Positions 50,831-60,734 are shown, counted from the stretch's first letter. The stretch: DNA of 64,000 nt from Bacillota bacterium (GCA_023412715.1 JAEZCC010000042.1:62001-126000), one strand, 5' to 3'. Numbers and translations are program-made. Notes: a model not told the origin generated them from the letters alone.

Positions 50831-52102
50831 ATGAAAAAGCGCAACAAAATGCTCACGTTTCTGCTGGCCGCGTGCATGATTTTCCCGCAGCTGGCAGGCT
50901 GCCGGAATTCCGGGTCGCCGGCGTCCTCCGCGGCGCCTGCGTCTTCCGCGCCCGCCGTCTCTTCCGGGGCCGCCGCGCAGAAAGAACCCGTGACCATCAC
51001 CATCTGGGACGAAGCCGAAGACGGAATCGTAAAGCCGCTGCAGGCGGAGCTGAACAAGCTGGCGCCCGACGTCACGGTCAAGTTCCAGCGCAAGCAGAAC
51101 ATGAGCGACGCGCTGAAGCTCGTGGGCAACGACCCCTCCAGCGCGCCGGACATATTCCTGTGGGCGCACGACAAAACGGGGACCTTCGCCCAGATGGGCA
51201 TCCTCGCGCCCGTGACCGACTTCATTGCGGAATCCGAGCTGGGCGATCTGATCCCCATGACCGTGAAGGCGAGCACGTACCAGGGCAAAATCTATCAACT
51301 TCCGGTCTATTTTGAAACCCAGCTGCTTCTTTACAACAAGAAGCTGATGAAGAGCGTCCCGGCCACGACGGACGACTGGCTGGCCTACATGAAGGCGAAC
51401 ACGAAGAACGGCACGTACGCCCTTGCGGAGCAGCACAGCACGGCCTACTATGCCGCTGCGTGGATGCATGCGTTCGGCGCGACCATCATCGACGAAAACG
51501 GGCAGCCGCAGCTGAACACCCAGGCCATGAAGGACGCCGTCGCCTACCATAAGCAGTTCGTCGCCTACGAGCCGGCCGACGGGGAATACAATACGGACAC
51601 CGCCCTGTTCCTCGCGGGCAAGGCGCAGGCCATCATCCAGGGGCCGTGGTTCGTCCCGTCCGTCAAGAACGCCGGCATTGACTACGGCGTCGCCGCGCTG
51701 CCGACGGTCGGCAAAACCGGAAAGCCGCTGATGCCGTACTCCGGCGTGCAGGGGGTCTTCGTGCTGAAAAACTCGGCCGACACCAAGAAAGACGCTGTCA
51801 CCGCGGTTCTGCGCCAGCTGCTCAAGCCGGAGGTCGGCATCTTCCTCGCGGACGCGGCGGGCGAGGCCCCGGCTAACAACAAATGCTACGACGACAGCAC
51901 CGTCAGCGGGAATGCGGACCTCATGAATATGAAGCGGACGGCCGAAACCGCCGTCCCCATGCAGAACCTTCCCGAGATGGACGTCATGTGGACGGTGACG
52001 GAAAACGCGCTTTCTGCCATCGACAAGAACAACAAGGACGTCGGCGCCCAGCTGGAGGACGCGCAGAAAAAGGCGCTGGACGGGATTGCCGCAATGAAAT
52101 AG
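50831..52102 (+). CDS. Maltose/oligosaccharide-binding lipoprotein (MalE-like)
   Basis: A 423-residue protein with signal peptide and lipobox QLAGC (Cys ~24), Ser/Ala/Pro linker, and the MalE fold: VTITIWDEAEDGIVKPLQAE, APDIFLWAHDKTG, GTYALAEQHSTAYYAAAWMH, FLAGKAQAIIQGPW. GPDIFxWAHD-like and IxGPW segments are typical of maltodextrin-binding proteins. It is the first gene of the LacI-controlled operon and presents substrate to the MalF/MalG-type permeases that follow. Confidence 0.94.
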   Translation: MKKRNKMLTFLLAACMIFPQLAGCRNSGSPASSAAPASSAPAVSSGAAAQKEPVTITIWDEAEDGIVKPLQAELNKLAPDVTVKFQRKQNMSDALKLVGNDPSSAPDIFLWAHDKTGTFAQMGILAPVTDFIAESELGDLIPMTVKASTYQGKIYQLPVYFETQLLLYNKKLMKSVPATTDDWLAYMKANTKNGTYALAEQHSTAYYAAAWMHAFGATIIDENGQPQLNTQAMKDAVAYHKQFVAYEPADGEYNTDTALFLAGKAQAIIQGPWFVPSVKNAGIDYGVAALPTVGKTGKPLMPYSGVQGVFVLKNSADTKKDAVTAVLRQLLKPEVGIFLADAAGEAPANNKCYDDSTVSGNADLMNMKRTAETAVPMQNLPEMDVMWTVTENALSAIDKNNKDVGAQLEDAQKKALDGIAAMK

Positions 52103-52209
52103 GGCCTTTGCTCCGCGTTTTCCGATTGAATGCTGAAAACAGGCGATGCCGGCGTTTCGTTTCCTTTCGGCCGGCACCGCCCTCGACTTTGGAACGGCTG
52201 GTGTATCAA

Positions 52210-53097
52210 ATGAACAACAAATCCCGACCATGGGCCTATTCCCTCCCGGCGCTTCTGGTAATCGGCCTGATTGTCCTTTTCCCGATTCTGTATACCGGTT
52301 ACATCTCCCTGACCAACATGAACATCTACCACTGGTTCAACCCGCGGATCGTCGGGTTTGAAAATTACGGCAAAGCCCTTTTTGTGTTCGACAGCGGCTT
52401 TCTGCCGGCGCTGCTGCGCACCCTTCTGTGGACCGCGCTGAACATGGCGATTCAGGTGCTTGTTTCGTTCCTGCTGGCGGTCCTTCTGAACAGCGAGGGG
52501 CTGGCGCTGAAAAGCCTTTACAAGACCCTGCTGATGTTCCCCTGGGCGATGCCTGCATACGTTTCCATCCTGCTCTGGCGGCTGGGGATTTTCAATTCGC
52601 AGTTCGGCCTTCTGAACCAGTGGCTGGGCGTTTTCGGCCTCGCCCCCGTGAACTGGCTCAACGGCAATGTCAGCGCCTTCGTCTGCTGCATGGCCGTCAA
52701 CCTGTGGATGGCGTTCCCGTTCATGATCCTGACCATGGACGGCGCCATTCAGAGCGTCGACAGGGCGTATTACGAGAGCGCGGTCCTGGAAGGCGCCGGC
52801 GTCTTCACCAGGATGACGAAAATCACGTTCCCGATGATCCGCCCCATTATTGCGCCGGCCGTCGTGCTGACGACGTTCGTCACCTTCAAGCAGTTCGACA
52901 TCGTCTACCTCATGACGCAGCAGCCGGGGGCGAAAACGGGAGCGGACATCCACACGGTCATTACATATGCCTACGAAAAAGCCTTTCTGACGAACAACTA
53001 CGGCTACAGCGCCGCCGTCTCCATCGTGATTTTCGCCATCATCATCGTCCTTTCCGCCTTGTACAGGAATCCGGCCCGGAAGGAGGGAGCGCGGTGA
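52210..53097 (+). CDS. Maltose-type ABC permease (MalF-like)
   Basis: A 295-residue permease with six hydrophobic segments. PILYTGYISLTNMNIYHWFN, FPWAMPAYVSILLWR and the EAA-like loop YYESAVLEGAGVFTRMTKIT (~residues 190-209) are MalF-like. The long periplasmic P2 domain of enteric MalF is absent, as usual in Gram-positives. ATG 52210 is chosen; no strong ribosome site is visible, and a GTG nine bases upstream is possible. The ATPase is not encoded nearby. Confidence 0.92.
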   Translation: MNNKSRPWAYSLPALLVIGLIVLFPILYTGYISLTNMNIYHWFNPRIVGFENYGKALFVFDSGFLPALLRTLLWTALNMAIQVLVSFLLAVLLNSEGLALKSLYKTLLMFPWAMPAYVSILLWRLGIFNSQFGLLNQWLGVFGLAPVNWLNGNVSAFVCCMAVNLWMAFPFMILTMDGAIQSVDRAYYESAVLEGAGVFTRMTKITFPMIRPIIAPAVVLTTFVTFKQFDIVYLMTQQPGAKTGADIHTVITYAYEKAFLTNNYGYSAAVSIVIFAIIIVLSALYRNPARKEGAR

Positions 53098-53939
53098 TTC
53101 AGAACCCGAGGAGGCGCTTCCTGCGCCTGGTTTTTACAAACGCCTTTTTTGTCGTGATCTGCCTTGCGGGGCTGATCCCGATTCTGTATGCGCTGTCCGT
53201 CTCCCTGAACGCGACGAACAGCGTGTTCCACGAAGGATTTTCGCTGCTGCCGTCTCAGCTCACCTCCGCAAATTACAGAAGCGTGCTTTTCGACCAGCCG
53301 TTTCTGCTCTGGCTGAGGAACACCGTGCTGCTCGCCGCTTTCACCGTCGTCATCGCCCTGACGGTGGCCGTGCCGGCGGCGTACGCGTTCTCGCGGTTTC
53401 GCTTCCGCGGCCGCGGCGCCACGCTGTACGTCCTTCTGCTGCTGAACGCCTTTCCGTCCATCCTTTCCATGTTCGCCCTGTACAGGCTGCTGCGCCTGAT
53501 GGGGATGATAAACACCTACGCCGGGCTGGTCATAGTCTACACAGGGGGCATGACGATTTTCAGCCTGTGGAACATGAAGGGGTACTTCGACACCATCCCC
53601 GTTGAAATCGAGCAGGCGGCCCGGATTGACGGCGCGGGCGACTTTCAGGTGATCTGGAGGGTCGTTCTGCCGCTCGCGAAGCCGACGATTGTCGTCACCG
53701 CCATCCTGGTGCTGATCAGCGTCTGGAACGACTACATCTTTGCCATCAACTTTCTCTCGACGGCGGACAAATACACGCTTGCCGCGGGGCTTTATACCCT
53801 GCAGGCCACGGAGCAGACCCGCAACTGGCCGCTTTTCTCGGCGGCGTCGCTGCTGGCGTCCCTGCCGGTGCTGGCCATTTTCTTCGCGGTTCAGAAATAC
53901 ATGCAGTCCGGCCTGACCTCCGGCGGCGTCAAAGAATAA
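53094..53939 (+). CDS. Maltose-type ABC permease (MalG-like)
   Basis: A 281-residue permease beginning with GTG 53094, which overlaps the MalF stop (GTGA) and follows AGGAGGGAG. EAA loop: IEQAARIDGAGDFQVIWRVV (~residues 180-199). The C-terminus ends GLTSGGVKE, typical of MalG. It forms the pore with the MalF-like protein for uptake of maltodextrin-like sugars. Confidence 0.93.
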   Translation: MIQNPRRRFLRLVFTNAFFVVICLAGLIPILYALSVSLNATNSVFHEGFSLLPSQLTSANYRSVLFDQPFLLWLRNTVLLAAFTVVIALTVAVPAAYAFSRFRFRGRGATLYVLLLLNAFPSILSMFALYRLLRLMGMINTYAGLVIVYTGGMTIFSLWNMKGYFDTIPVEIEQAARIDGAGDFQVIWRVVLPLAKPTIVVTAILVLISVWNDYIFAINFLSTADKYTLAAGLYTLQATEQTRNWPLFSAASLLASLPVLAIFFAVQKYMQSGLTSGGVKE

Positions 53940-53956
53940 GAAAGGGGTTTCTGCTT

Positions 53957-55723
53957 TTGCTGAAAGAAGCGGTTTTACATATACCGGATTCCTGCTATGC
54001 TTTCGCGACCGATGAAAACCATGTCACCTTCCGCCTGAGGACGAAACGGGACGATCTCAGAAAATGTTCCCTCTGCTACGGCGACCGGGTCAGCCGGACA
54101 GAGCCCCCCCCGGCGCGGACGGTCCCCATGGAAAAAGCGGGCTCCGACGAACTGTTCGATTATTACGAGTGCAGGCTTTCGGGCTGCTGCCCGCGGCTGT
54201 TTTACTATTTTATCCTGGAGGACGAAGCCGGGGGCGCGTATTACTATTATGCGGATGAATTCCATGAGGACGCCCGGTGCGACAGGACGGAGTATTACCA
54301 GTTCGCCTATGTCCGGCGGGAAGACGTCGCCAGCGTCCCGGACTGGGCGGCCTCCGCAGTGATTTATCAGATCTTCCCCGACAGCTTCGCAACCGCGAAG
54401 CGCGGCATCAGCGGAAAAAGCGCGCGGAAGCCTGACCGTTCCGGAGTGCCCTGCGCCTCCCGCAGCGGCGGGACGCTGCAGGGGATTCTGGAAAACCTCG
54501 ACTATCTGGCCGACCTCGGAATCAACTGCCTGTATCTGAACCCCGTTTTCGCCGCTTCCTCCTACCACAAATACGACACCGCCGACTATTTTTCGGTCGA
54601 CCCCTGCTTCGGCACGGAAGACGACCTGAGGCGCCTGGTGTCGGAGTGCCATAAAAACGGCATCCGCGTCATTCTGGACGGCGTGTTCAACCACTGCGGC
54701 TCCGGCTTTTTCGCCTTTCAGGACGTGCTGAAAAACGGACGGGCCTCCCGCTACGCGGACTGGTTCTACCGCCTCGAATTCCCGGTGCGCCGCGGGTTCC
54801 CGGCAAGCTACGAGACCTTCGCCTACGTGAGCGAGATGCCGAAGCTCAACACCGGCAACAAAGAGGTCGCGGAGTACCTCTGCAATGTGGGCACTTACTG
54901 GATCCGGAAGGCCGATATCGACGGCTGGCGGCTGGACGTCGCGAACGAAATCGACCACGGGTTCTGGCGCAGGTTCCGCGAGGCCGTCAAGTCGGTCAAG
55001 CCCGACGCGCTTCTGATTGGGGAAATCTGGGAGGACGCGTCGCCCTGGCTTCAGGGGGACCAGCTGGACTCCACCATGAATTACCGCTTCGCCGGTCTGT
55101 GCAGGGACTTCTTCGCCGCGCGCAGCCTGTCGGCCGACCAGTTCGACCGGCGGCTTCACGCGATGGTGCTGCGCTATAGAACGCCGATGGCGTACGCCCA
55201 GATGAATCTGCTTGACAGCCACGACGTGCCCCGGTTCCTGTCGAGGTGCGGCGGGGACGTCGGGAGGCTGGAGCTGGCTCTTTTCTTTCTGATGACCTTC
55301 GTCGGCGTGCCCTCCGTCTTTTACGGGGACGAGGCCGGCCTGCAGGGGCGCTCGGAGGAGGAATACCGCAGGCCGATGCCGTGGGGGGACCGGCCGGAGC
55401 AGGGTGCGCTGTTCCGCTTCCTGAAAGGGATGATTGCCCTGCGCAGACGGCATGAGGCGCTGGTACGCGGCGGCTTCCGGACCGTGGCGGTGGAAGGGAC
55501 CGGCCTGTACGTATTTTCCCGCTCGACGGAGCGGGAAGGGCTGCTGGTGGTGCTGAACAACAGCGGCGCGGAAAGGACGCTGGCCGTCCCGTTCCCCGTG
55601 TCGGGCCCAATCGGCGGGACGTCGGGCGGCGCGGAGGCCGGGCGGCGCTTTGAAGCGGGCGAGGCGCTTGCCGTCGGCGCAATGGGAGGCGAAGTCTTCG
55701 AGATTTTATCGCCCGCAGGGTAG
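53957..55723 (+). CDS. GH13 cyclomaltodextrinase/neopullulanase-like enzyme
   Basis: A 588-residue enzyme with an N-terminal CBM34-like beta domain (~1-120). GH13 regions: DGVFNHCG (region I), GWRLDVANE with the nucleophile Asp (region II), LLIGEIWED with the acid Glu (region III), and LLDSHDVPR (region IV). MPKLNTGN is the conserved family-V motif of the cyclomaltodextrinase/neopullulanase subgroup (normally MPKLNT). No signal peptide, so it cuts imported maltodextrins in the cytosol. TTG 53957 lies 9 bp after AAAGGGG. Confidence 0.94.
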   Translation: MLKEAVLHIPDSCYAFATDENHVTFRLRTKRDDLRKCSLCYGDRVSRTEPPPARTVPMEKAGSDELFDYYECRLSGCCPRLFYYFILEDEAGGAYYYYADEFHEDARCDRTEYYQFAYVRREDVASVPDWAASAVIYQIFPDSFATAKRGISGKSARKPDRSGVPCASRSGGTLQGILENLDYLADLGINCLYLNPVFAASSYHKYDTADYFSVDPCFGTEDDLRRLVSECHKNGIRVILDGVFNHCGSGFFAFQDVLKNGRASRYADWFYRLEFPVRRGFPASYETFAYVSEMPKLNTGNKEVAEYLCNVGTYWIRKADIDGWRLDVANEIDHGFWRRFREAVKSVKPDALLIGEIWEDASPWLQGDQLDSTMNYRFAGLCRDFFAARSLSADQFDRRLHAMVLRYRTPMAYAQMNLLDSHDVPRFLSRCGGDVGRLELALFFLMTFVGVPSVFYGDEAGLQGRSEEEYRRPMPWGDRPEQGALFRFLKGMIALRRRHEALVRGGFRTVAVEGTGLYVFSRSTEREGLLVVLNNSGAERTLAVPFPVSGPIGGTSGGAEAGRRFEAGEALAVGAMGGEVFEILSPAG

Positions 55724-55765
55724 AAAAGGCCCCGGGACGCAGATGCCTGCGTCCCGGGGCCTTTT
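55724..55765. terminator. Bidirectional terminator after the GH13 gene
   Basis: A perfect 19-bp stem, AAAAGGCCCCGGGACGCAG with its complement around ATGC, has A- and T-runs on either side. Confidence 0.88.
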
Positions 55766-55794
55766 GCGGGGCCCGACACTTTTTGCCGGCTCCC

Positions 55795-56343
55795 TTACAG
55801 CTTCATGCTGGTCCGCAGCCCGGCGAGAATGTCTTCGCCAGCTTCCGCAGGGATTTTTTTGCTCGCGAAGCGGACAAACTCGCGGTAAGCCGAAGCCGCG
55901 CCGCCCACGGCGAACCCCTCGCCCTCCCGGTCGAGAAGGGTCAGCCGTCTGGACTGCGTGAGCTTGATTTTGTCAATCTCGCCCCAGCGGAGGCTTTTTT
56001 CCCGCCCGAGGATCGAAACATAGACCACCCGGTCCTCAAAGACAATGACCACTTTCACAAAAGAATACAGAAACGCCGCGGCGCCGAATGCCGTCGACGC
56101 CAGAAGAAAAATGCAGGCGTTGACCTGGCCCGTGTACGAGCTTGCCACGCGTTCCGGCTGCGTCAGCAGAAAATACAGCACGATTCCGGCTTCCACAAAA
56201 AGAGCGACGCCGAGCGCCGCGGTGATCCGCGGCTCATAAATCCGGAGGAGTTCTCCCTCCCGCCGCGGCGTGCGCCTTGTAAACAGCAGAAACAGGGCCG
56301 CAATCAGAATCGCCAGCATCAGCCCGGCCGTTGCAATCAGCAT
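55795..56343 (-). CDS. Membrane protein with bacterial PH-like domain
   Basis: A 182-residue protein: three hydrophobic segments in the first ~100 residues (MLIATAGLMLAILIAALFLL and following), then VVIVFEDRVVYVSILGREKS and LRWGEIDKIKL, the beta-strand pattern of bacterial PH-like (bPH) domains that bind membranes or partners. ATG 56341-56343 overlaps the upstream gene by 7 bp and follows GAGAGGA. Function unknown; it ends the four-gene operon. Confidence 0.72.
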   Translation of the reverse strand: MLIATAGLMLAILIAALFLLFTRRTPRREGELLRIYEPRITAALGVALFVEAGIVLYFLLTQPERVASSYTGQVNACIFLLASTAFGAAAFLYSFVKVVIVFEDRVVYVSILGREKSLRWGEIDKIKLTQSRRLTLLDREGEGFAVGGAASAYREFVRFASKKIPAEAGEDILAGLRTSMKL

Positions 56344-57002
56344 CGTTTTTCCTCTCCCATCCGTGCGAGCCGCACAATCCCTTCGTAAAGCTCTTTCGAC
56401 ATGCGCTTGTTGCGCGTGTAAAGCAGAAGGACGTCGAACACATAAGGGGAATACGGCAGGCCCAGAAGCCGCCCGGTGAAGGCCATCGCCCCGATTTCCT
56501 GAAGGGCGACGACTCTGGACCAGCTCTGGAACCTTCCTATTTTCCACAGGCGGAGAAGCTTGCGCCCGGTGTAGACGCCCGGCCGCGCGTATTCCAGGTA
56601 ATGGTAAAGCTCGTGCGCAAGCAGAACGTCTTCCACGCGGACGTCCCCCAGAATATCCTCCAGCCCCTGCTCCGCAATCAGCGCCTGGGCGGATTCAATT
56701 GTTTTCTGGTACACCGTGATGCGGTCCGGCTCCGTGAAGCACGCGAACATGGTGCCGTCCTCGGCTTCCTCCGCGTGCTCTACCGTGACGCCGCAGCTTT
56801 CGGCGTACGCCTCCGGCCGGACGTCCGGCACCTCGCTTAGAATGCCGTCGGCCAGCTTTTCCCCGCAGAGATGGGCGTCGCGGAGAAATTCCCGCTTCTG
56901 CTCCGGCGTGATTTTCCCAATCAGGGGTTCCCGGCACATTGCATAGGAATCCCAGAACGCGTCGCCCAGCCGGAGCAGATCCGCCATCATCGGCCGAATC
57001 AT
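56337..57002 (-). CDS. Uncharacterised protein with HExxH zinc-protease-like motif
   Basis: A 221-residue soluble protein with ATG 57000-57002 overlapping the HyuA stop (ATGA). VEDVLLAHELYHYLEY holds HELYH (~residues 127-131), a zincin-type metal site, and LQEIGAMAF about 37 residues later could give the third ligand Glu, as in gluzincins. There is no signal peptide, so it would act in the cytosol. I do not recognise a named family. It may process or protect the HyuA-like enzyme or its product. Confidence 0.75.
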   Translation of the reverse strand: MIRPMMADLLRLGDAFWDSYAMCREPLIGKITPEQKREFLRDAHLCGEKLADGILSEVPDVRPEAYAESCGVTVEHAEEAEDGTMFACFTEPDRITVYQKTIESAQALIAEQGLEDILGDVRVEDVLLAHELYHYLEYARPGVYTGRKLLRLWKIGRFQSWSRVVALQEIGAMAFTGRLLGLPYSPYVFDVLLLYTRNKRMSKELYEGIVRLARMGEEKRC

Positions 57003-59131
57003 AGTTCCGTCTTCGCCCCGATGATCAGGACCTCTTCCTCCGGCTCTGCGTCCATGAACTCCGTGCTCATAATGACTTTCAGCTGTTCCAGGCTGAGGGT
57101 GTTGGCATAGTCCAGCACCTTGCCCCCGATGCAGAGGTACAGGTCCGGCGTGCGCTCCATCTCCGCCCGGTAGGTCAGCATCTTTTTCCACATCTGCTCG
57201 GTCTGGGCTTCCCAGTCGGCAGCCTTGCATTTCACGGCGTCGCCGTCGCCGCGCTGAATCTTGACGAAACCTTTTTTGTCGAGCAGGCGGATCTGCTGTT
57301 TGCCGTCCTTCGTCCCGGCGAAGATGTAGAACAGGTCGCTGCTGGTCAGCAGGGAAACGTCGCTTTCCGGCAGGCCCATGGATTTTGCGGCGATCTCCTT
57401 CAGCTCTTCCGGGCTGCAGCTTTTCAGCAGGTCGGTGGTCTTGACCTCGGTGGAGCCCAGGGCGATGGCCCTGACCTTTGAGGACTGGGCGTCGATTTCA
57501 ATCTGCACCTCGACGCTGTCGGGCACGGCGCCGCTCTTAATGGCGAGGCGCGCGGCCTCTTTTTTGATGGCGGCGATGTCGCTCTGCGTCGGGCTCGGGA
57601 TGACGCGCTCCACCACGTCGCGGATCATGGCGAGCGCCACGCCGATGGAAGAGATGATCTCGGCGTTTTCCGGGATCTGGTATTTCAGGTGCATCAGGTC
57701 GGCGGTGAAGGTCAGCAGGGTGCCCGCGCCTCCGCCCGCGCCCACGAGGGTGACCTGATCCCTTTCGAGCTTGTACTTTTCAATCAGGTCTTCCACGACG
57801 GGGACGATTTTTTCGCAGGATTTCTGCAGGATGGCGCGCGCCGTGTCCTCGACGGACATGCCGACCTCGTCGGCCAGCAGCTTCATCCCCGCGTAGGCGG
57901 CGTCGTATTTGGCGTTCGCCAGCGCGTAGTCGCCCGGCTTCAGGATTTTGAGGACGACGGCGGCGCACGTATTGGTGACCGTCGTGCTTTCGCCGTTGTT
58001 CAGCTTGATTGCGATGTAGTCGTCCGGGTCGTTCTCGCGCGGCCTGATGTAGTAGAGCTTCGCGCCCTCGAAAAGCTTCGGGTCGTGGTAGCAGGAGTAT
58101 TCCATGTGGGCGATGTGCGCGCTGCGCGGGCCGACGTCGACGATGCCGCCCTTTCTCGCGCGCACCATGCTGCCGCCCGCGACGCCCAGCACCCGCACAT
58201 CGAGCGAGTTCACGTAGGTCTGGTGCCCGCCGATGATGGAGTAATCCACAGCCGGGCGGCCGTTCTTGATGACGCCGATGTTGGTGGACGTGCCGCCGAC
58301 CTCAAAATAGATGCCGTTGGACGCGCGCAGGTACATCAGCGCGCCCACGACGCTGGCGGCCGGGCCGGAGAGCATGGTGAGGATGGGGCGCTTCTTCATC
58401 TCGCCGACTTCCATGACGCCGCCGTCGCCGCGCATGATCATCAGCGGGACGTTGACCCCGGTGGAGCGGACGCTCCGCTCGGTGCTGTTGGCCGTGTCGA
58501 GCATTTTTGGCAGGATGCTGGCGTTGATGGCGGCGGTCCGGGTCCTTGTGGTCAGGCCGTACAGCTTCGTGATGTCGGAAGCGACGGTGCAGGGGATGTC
58601 CTGCCGCTCGGCTTCTTCCGCAATCTGCTGCTCTTCCGTCACGTCGTCCACGCCGAAGGCCTTGCTGGCCACAATCACCTTTGCCCCTTTGTCGGCCAGC
58701 CCCTTGACGGCGGCGCGGACGTTTTCTTCGGACATGTCCTTGATTTTCAGGTAGGTAGGCTCAATCTCAATGAATTTGCCCGTGCCGAGATCAATATTGT
58801 CGATGGCGGTCTGCTTTTTGGTCAGCAGGCCCTCCAGGCCGCCTTTCCCGATGCCGACGATGCCGACCTTGGCGACGTCGCCTTCCAGCAGTGCGTTGGT
58901 TGCCTGGGTGGTGCTGTGGGCGATGAAGATGACGTCGTCGGGTGAGATGTTGTTCTGGGTCAGGCAGTTTCTGAAGCACTCGATGACCCCCGCCGCCACG
59001 CCCATTTTATCGTCATGGGTCGTCATTACGACGCTCTGCCCCACAATCTCGTGTGTTGCATTGTCGATTGCGACTGCTTTCGTGTGGGTACCGCCGACAT
59101 CAATGCCGACTCTAATTTCTCTGTTTGACAT
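56999..59131 (-). CDS. HyuA-type hydantoinase/oxoprolinase family protein
   Basis: A 710-residue protein with an actin/Hsc70-like ATPase start (GIDVGGTHTKAVAIDNATHE) and the family's central motifs AHSTTQATNALLEGDVAKVG, GDGGVMEVGEMKKRPILTML and SGPAASVVGALM. HyuA enzymes hydrolyse ATP to open hydantoin, 5-oxoproline or related rings, or carboxylate ketones. No HyuB subunit is encoded nearby. The C-terminal ~200 residues go beyond the core. The next gene upstream is a permease, so it probably acts on an imported substrate. Confidence 0.9.
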   Translation of the reverse strand: MSNREIRVGIDVGGTHTKAVAIDNATHEIVGQSVVMTTHDDKMGVAAGVIECFRNCLTQNNISPDDVIFIAHSTTQATNALLEGDVAKVGIVGIGKGGLEGLLTKKQTAIDNIDLGTGKFIEIEPTYLKIKDMSEENVRAAVKGLADKGAKVIVASKAFGVDDVTEEQQIAEEAERQDIPCTVASDITKLYGLTTRTRTAAINASILPKMLDTANSTERSVRSTGVNVPLMIMRGDGGVMEVGEMKKRPILTMLSGPAASVVGALMYLRASNGIYFEVGGTSTNIGVIKNGRPAVDYSIIGGHQTYVNSLDVRVLGVAGGSMVRARKGGIVDVGPRSAHIAHMEYSCYHDPKLFEGAKLYYIRPRENDPDDYIAIKLNNGESTTVTNTCAAVVLKILKPGDYALANAKYDAAYAGMKLLADEVGMSVEDTARAILQKSCEKIVPVVEDLIEKYKLERDQVTLVGAGGGAGTLLTFTADLMHLKYQIPENAEIISSIGVALAMIRDVVERVIPSPTQSDIAAIKKEAARLAIKSGAVPDSVEVQIEIDAQSSKVRAIALGSTEVKTTDLLKSCSPEELKEIAAKSMGLPESDVSLLTSSDLFYIFAGTKDGKQQIRLLDKKGFVKIQRGDGDAVKCKAADWEAQTEQMWKKMLTYRAEMERTPDLYLCIGGKVLDYANTLSLEQLKVIMSTEFMDAEPEEEVLIIGAKTEL

Positions 59132-59260
59132 CGATAATCCTCCAAATGTGTTTCCAGTGGTTTTGCGACAATATCGGTTTCTGCGGGCTCCGGCTCAAAA
59201 CGCAGGCGGCCGCGCCGGACGCGGCACGGCTGCCTGCGTGTCGGAATCAGCCGGGGCAGG

Positions 59261-60577
59261 TCAGGCTGCGAAAATGAAGTAGGCCACGATTTCCATAATG
59301 AACGCGGGAATCAACGCATAGGCAAGCACCTGGCGCAGATAATCCTTGACGGTGGTCTTCGTGTAGCCGATTGCCCACAGGCACCAGGACTGCGTCGGGC
59401 AGATGGAACCGTTCACCGTGGTGCTGGGCACGAGGAACAGCGGGAACAGGATGGACGCCGGGTATACGTTCATGGCCTGGAACATGGCGAGCGTCGCGGC
59501 GCCTGCGCCCCAAAGGGTGAGAGGCCCGCGGAACAGGGCCAGAATGGCCAGAATGCCGAAGACCAGGAACAGGAAGAACAGGTTCTGCGGCATAATCGGC
59601 TTGAGGATGGGCGCGAGCAGCGGCGCGCAGACCTTGGCCGAGCGCAGGAACATCTGCAGGAAGAACAGGAAGGCAAACACAAGGCCGATGTCCGCCACGC
59701 CGTCATGGAAGGTCTTCTGCACCAGCTCGCCGAGGCGGTTCCAGTTCCTGAGGTTGCCCGTGAAGAGCAGGGCCCACAGAACGGCGAACAGAATGGCGGT
59801 GATAGGCTGGAACTTGAAGAAAATGGCCATGACGACCGGCAGGACCGGCGTCAGCATTGCGAGGCCGTTGACGTTTTTCGTCTCGGTCGGCGCAGCCGGC
59901 GCGGCCCACGCGTGAGAAGGCTTTTTCTTTCTCAGGCTCAGGGAAATCATCAGGCAGGTGAAGACCATCTGCAGCGCAAAGCAGATGGTGGCGAAAATCT
60001 GGTACTTCGTGTCGTAGGGGAAGTCCGGGATCAGCGCGGCGACCTGCTTGAACCAGCCCATGTTGAAGTAAAGGCCCGCGCCGACGGACATGAGGAACGA
60101 CGCCGTAGCAAGCGGCTTCGGGATCCCGAGGGAAAGAAGAATCGGGAATACGATGACGCCGATGGCGACGACCGCGCCGGCGCCGTAAGCCGAGGTGAAA
60201 ATCAGCGACGTGACGATGCTGAGAAGGATGCAGGTGATGACCGGGCGGTCGCCGCCCAGCTCGACCGACTTGCGGATGACCGTGCTGGCAATGCCCGTCT
60301 CAACCAGAACGCGCCCGAACCAGCTGCCGAAAATAATGATGACGGCCGTGGTTCCCCAAAGCTCCGGCCCTTGCTCGAAAATGCCGTTATTGATATCGAT
60401 TGCGTTCTTGGCCGTGGTGGTCCAGGTGGTCAGGCCGGCAATGCACCCGAGCCCGGCCCACAGAATCGCCATTACAAAAAAGCCGAGCATCAGGTTGCCG
60501 CCCTTGGCCGCGTAAATGGCAAAAGCAACGTAAGAAAGCAGAAGAATGACCCCGATCACTGTTCCTAGTGTTCCCAT
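59261..60577 (-). CDS. Multi-pass permease of the HyuA operon
   Basis: A 438-residue membrane protein with about twelve hydrophobic segments, starting at ATG 60575-60577 after GGAGGTTGG. SAYGAGAVVAIGVIVFPILL and VNGSICPTQSWCLWAIGYTK look like the two re-entrant substrate loops of ion-transporter-superfamily carriers such as GntP/CitMHS, but the family is uncertain. It is the first gene of the operon and likely imports the substrate of the HyuA-like protein. Confidence 0.8.
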   Translation of the reverse strand: MGTLGTVIGVILLLSYVAFAIYAAKGGNLMLGFFVMAILWAGLGCIAGLTTWTTTAKNAIDINNGIFEQGPELWGTTAVIIIFGSWFGRVLVETGIASTVIRKSVELGGDRPVITCILLSIVTSLIFTSAYGAGAVVAIGVIVFPILLSLGIPKPLATASFLMSVGAGLYFNMGWFKQVAALIPDFPYDTKYQIFATICFALQMVFTCLMISLSLRKKKPSHAWAAPAAPTETKNVNGLAMLTPVLPVVMAIFFKFQPITAILFAVLWALLFTGNLRNWNRLGELVQKTFHDGVADIGLVFAFLFFLQMFLRSAKVCAPLLAPILKPIMPQNLFFLFLVFGILAILALFRGPLTLWGAGAATLAMFQAMNVYPASILFPLFLVPSTTVNGSICPTQSWCLWAIGYTKTTVKDYLRQVLAYALIPAFIMEIVAYFIFAA

Positions 60578-60676
60578 CAAACCAACCTCCAAATCATTTC
60601 GTATGGATTTTGCGGACTTTCCGTTAAAATGAGTGTCTCCATCACCCGCTTTGTCTATCCCCTCCCGTTCAAATAC

Positions 60677-60694
60677 TTGTGTACCGGTAAACAA
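60677..60694 (-). promoter_or_regulatory. Candidate LacI operator A (permease/HyuA operon)
   Basis: TTGTGTACCGGTAAACAA is an 18-bp palindrome with one mismatched pair, centred on CCGG. It lies just downstream of the inferred transcription start of the permease operon. Confidence 0.7.
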
Positions 60695-60705
60695 ATTCTG
60701 CAGAA

Positions 60706-60734
60706 TTTATGTCTATGGATTGTAATCATGTAAA
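60706..60734 (-). promoter_or_regulatory. Promoter of the permease/HyuA operon
   Basis: On the minus strand TTTACA (60729-60734) and CATAAA (60706-60711) are 17 bp apart. Confidence 0.45.
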
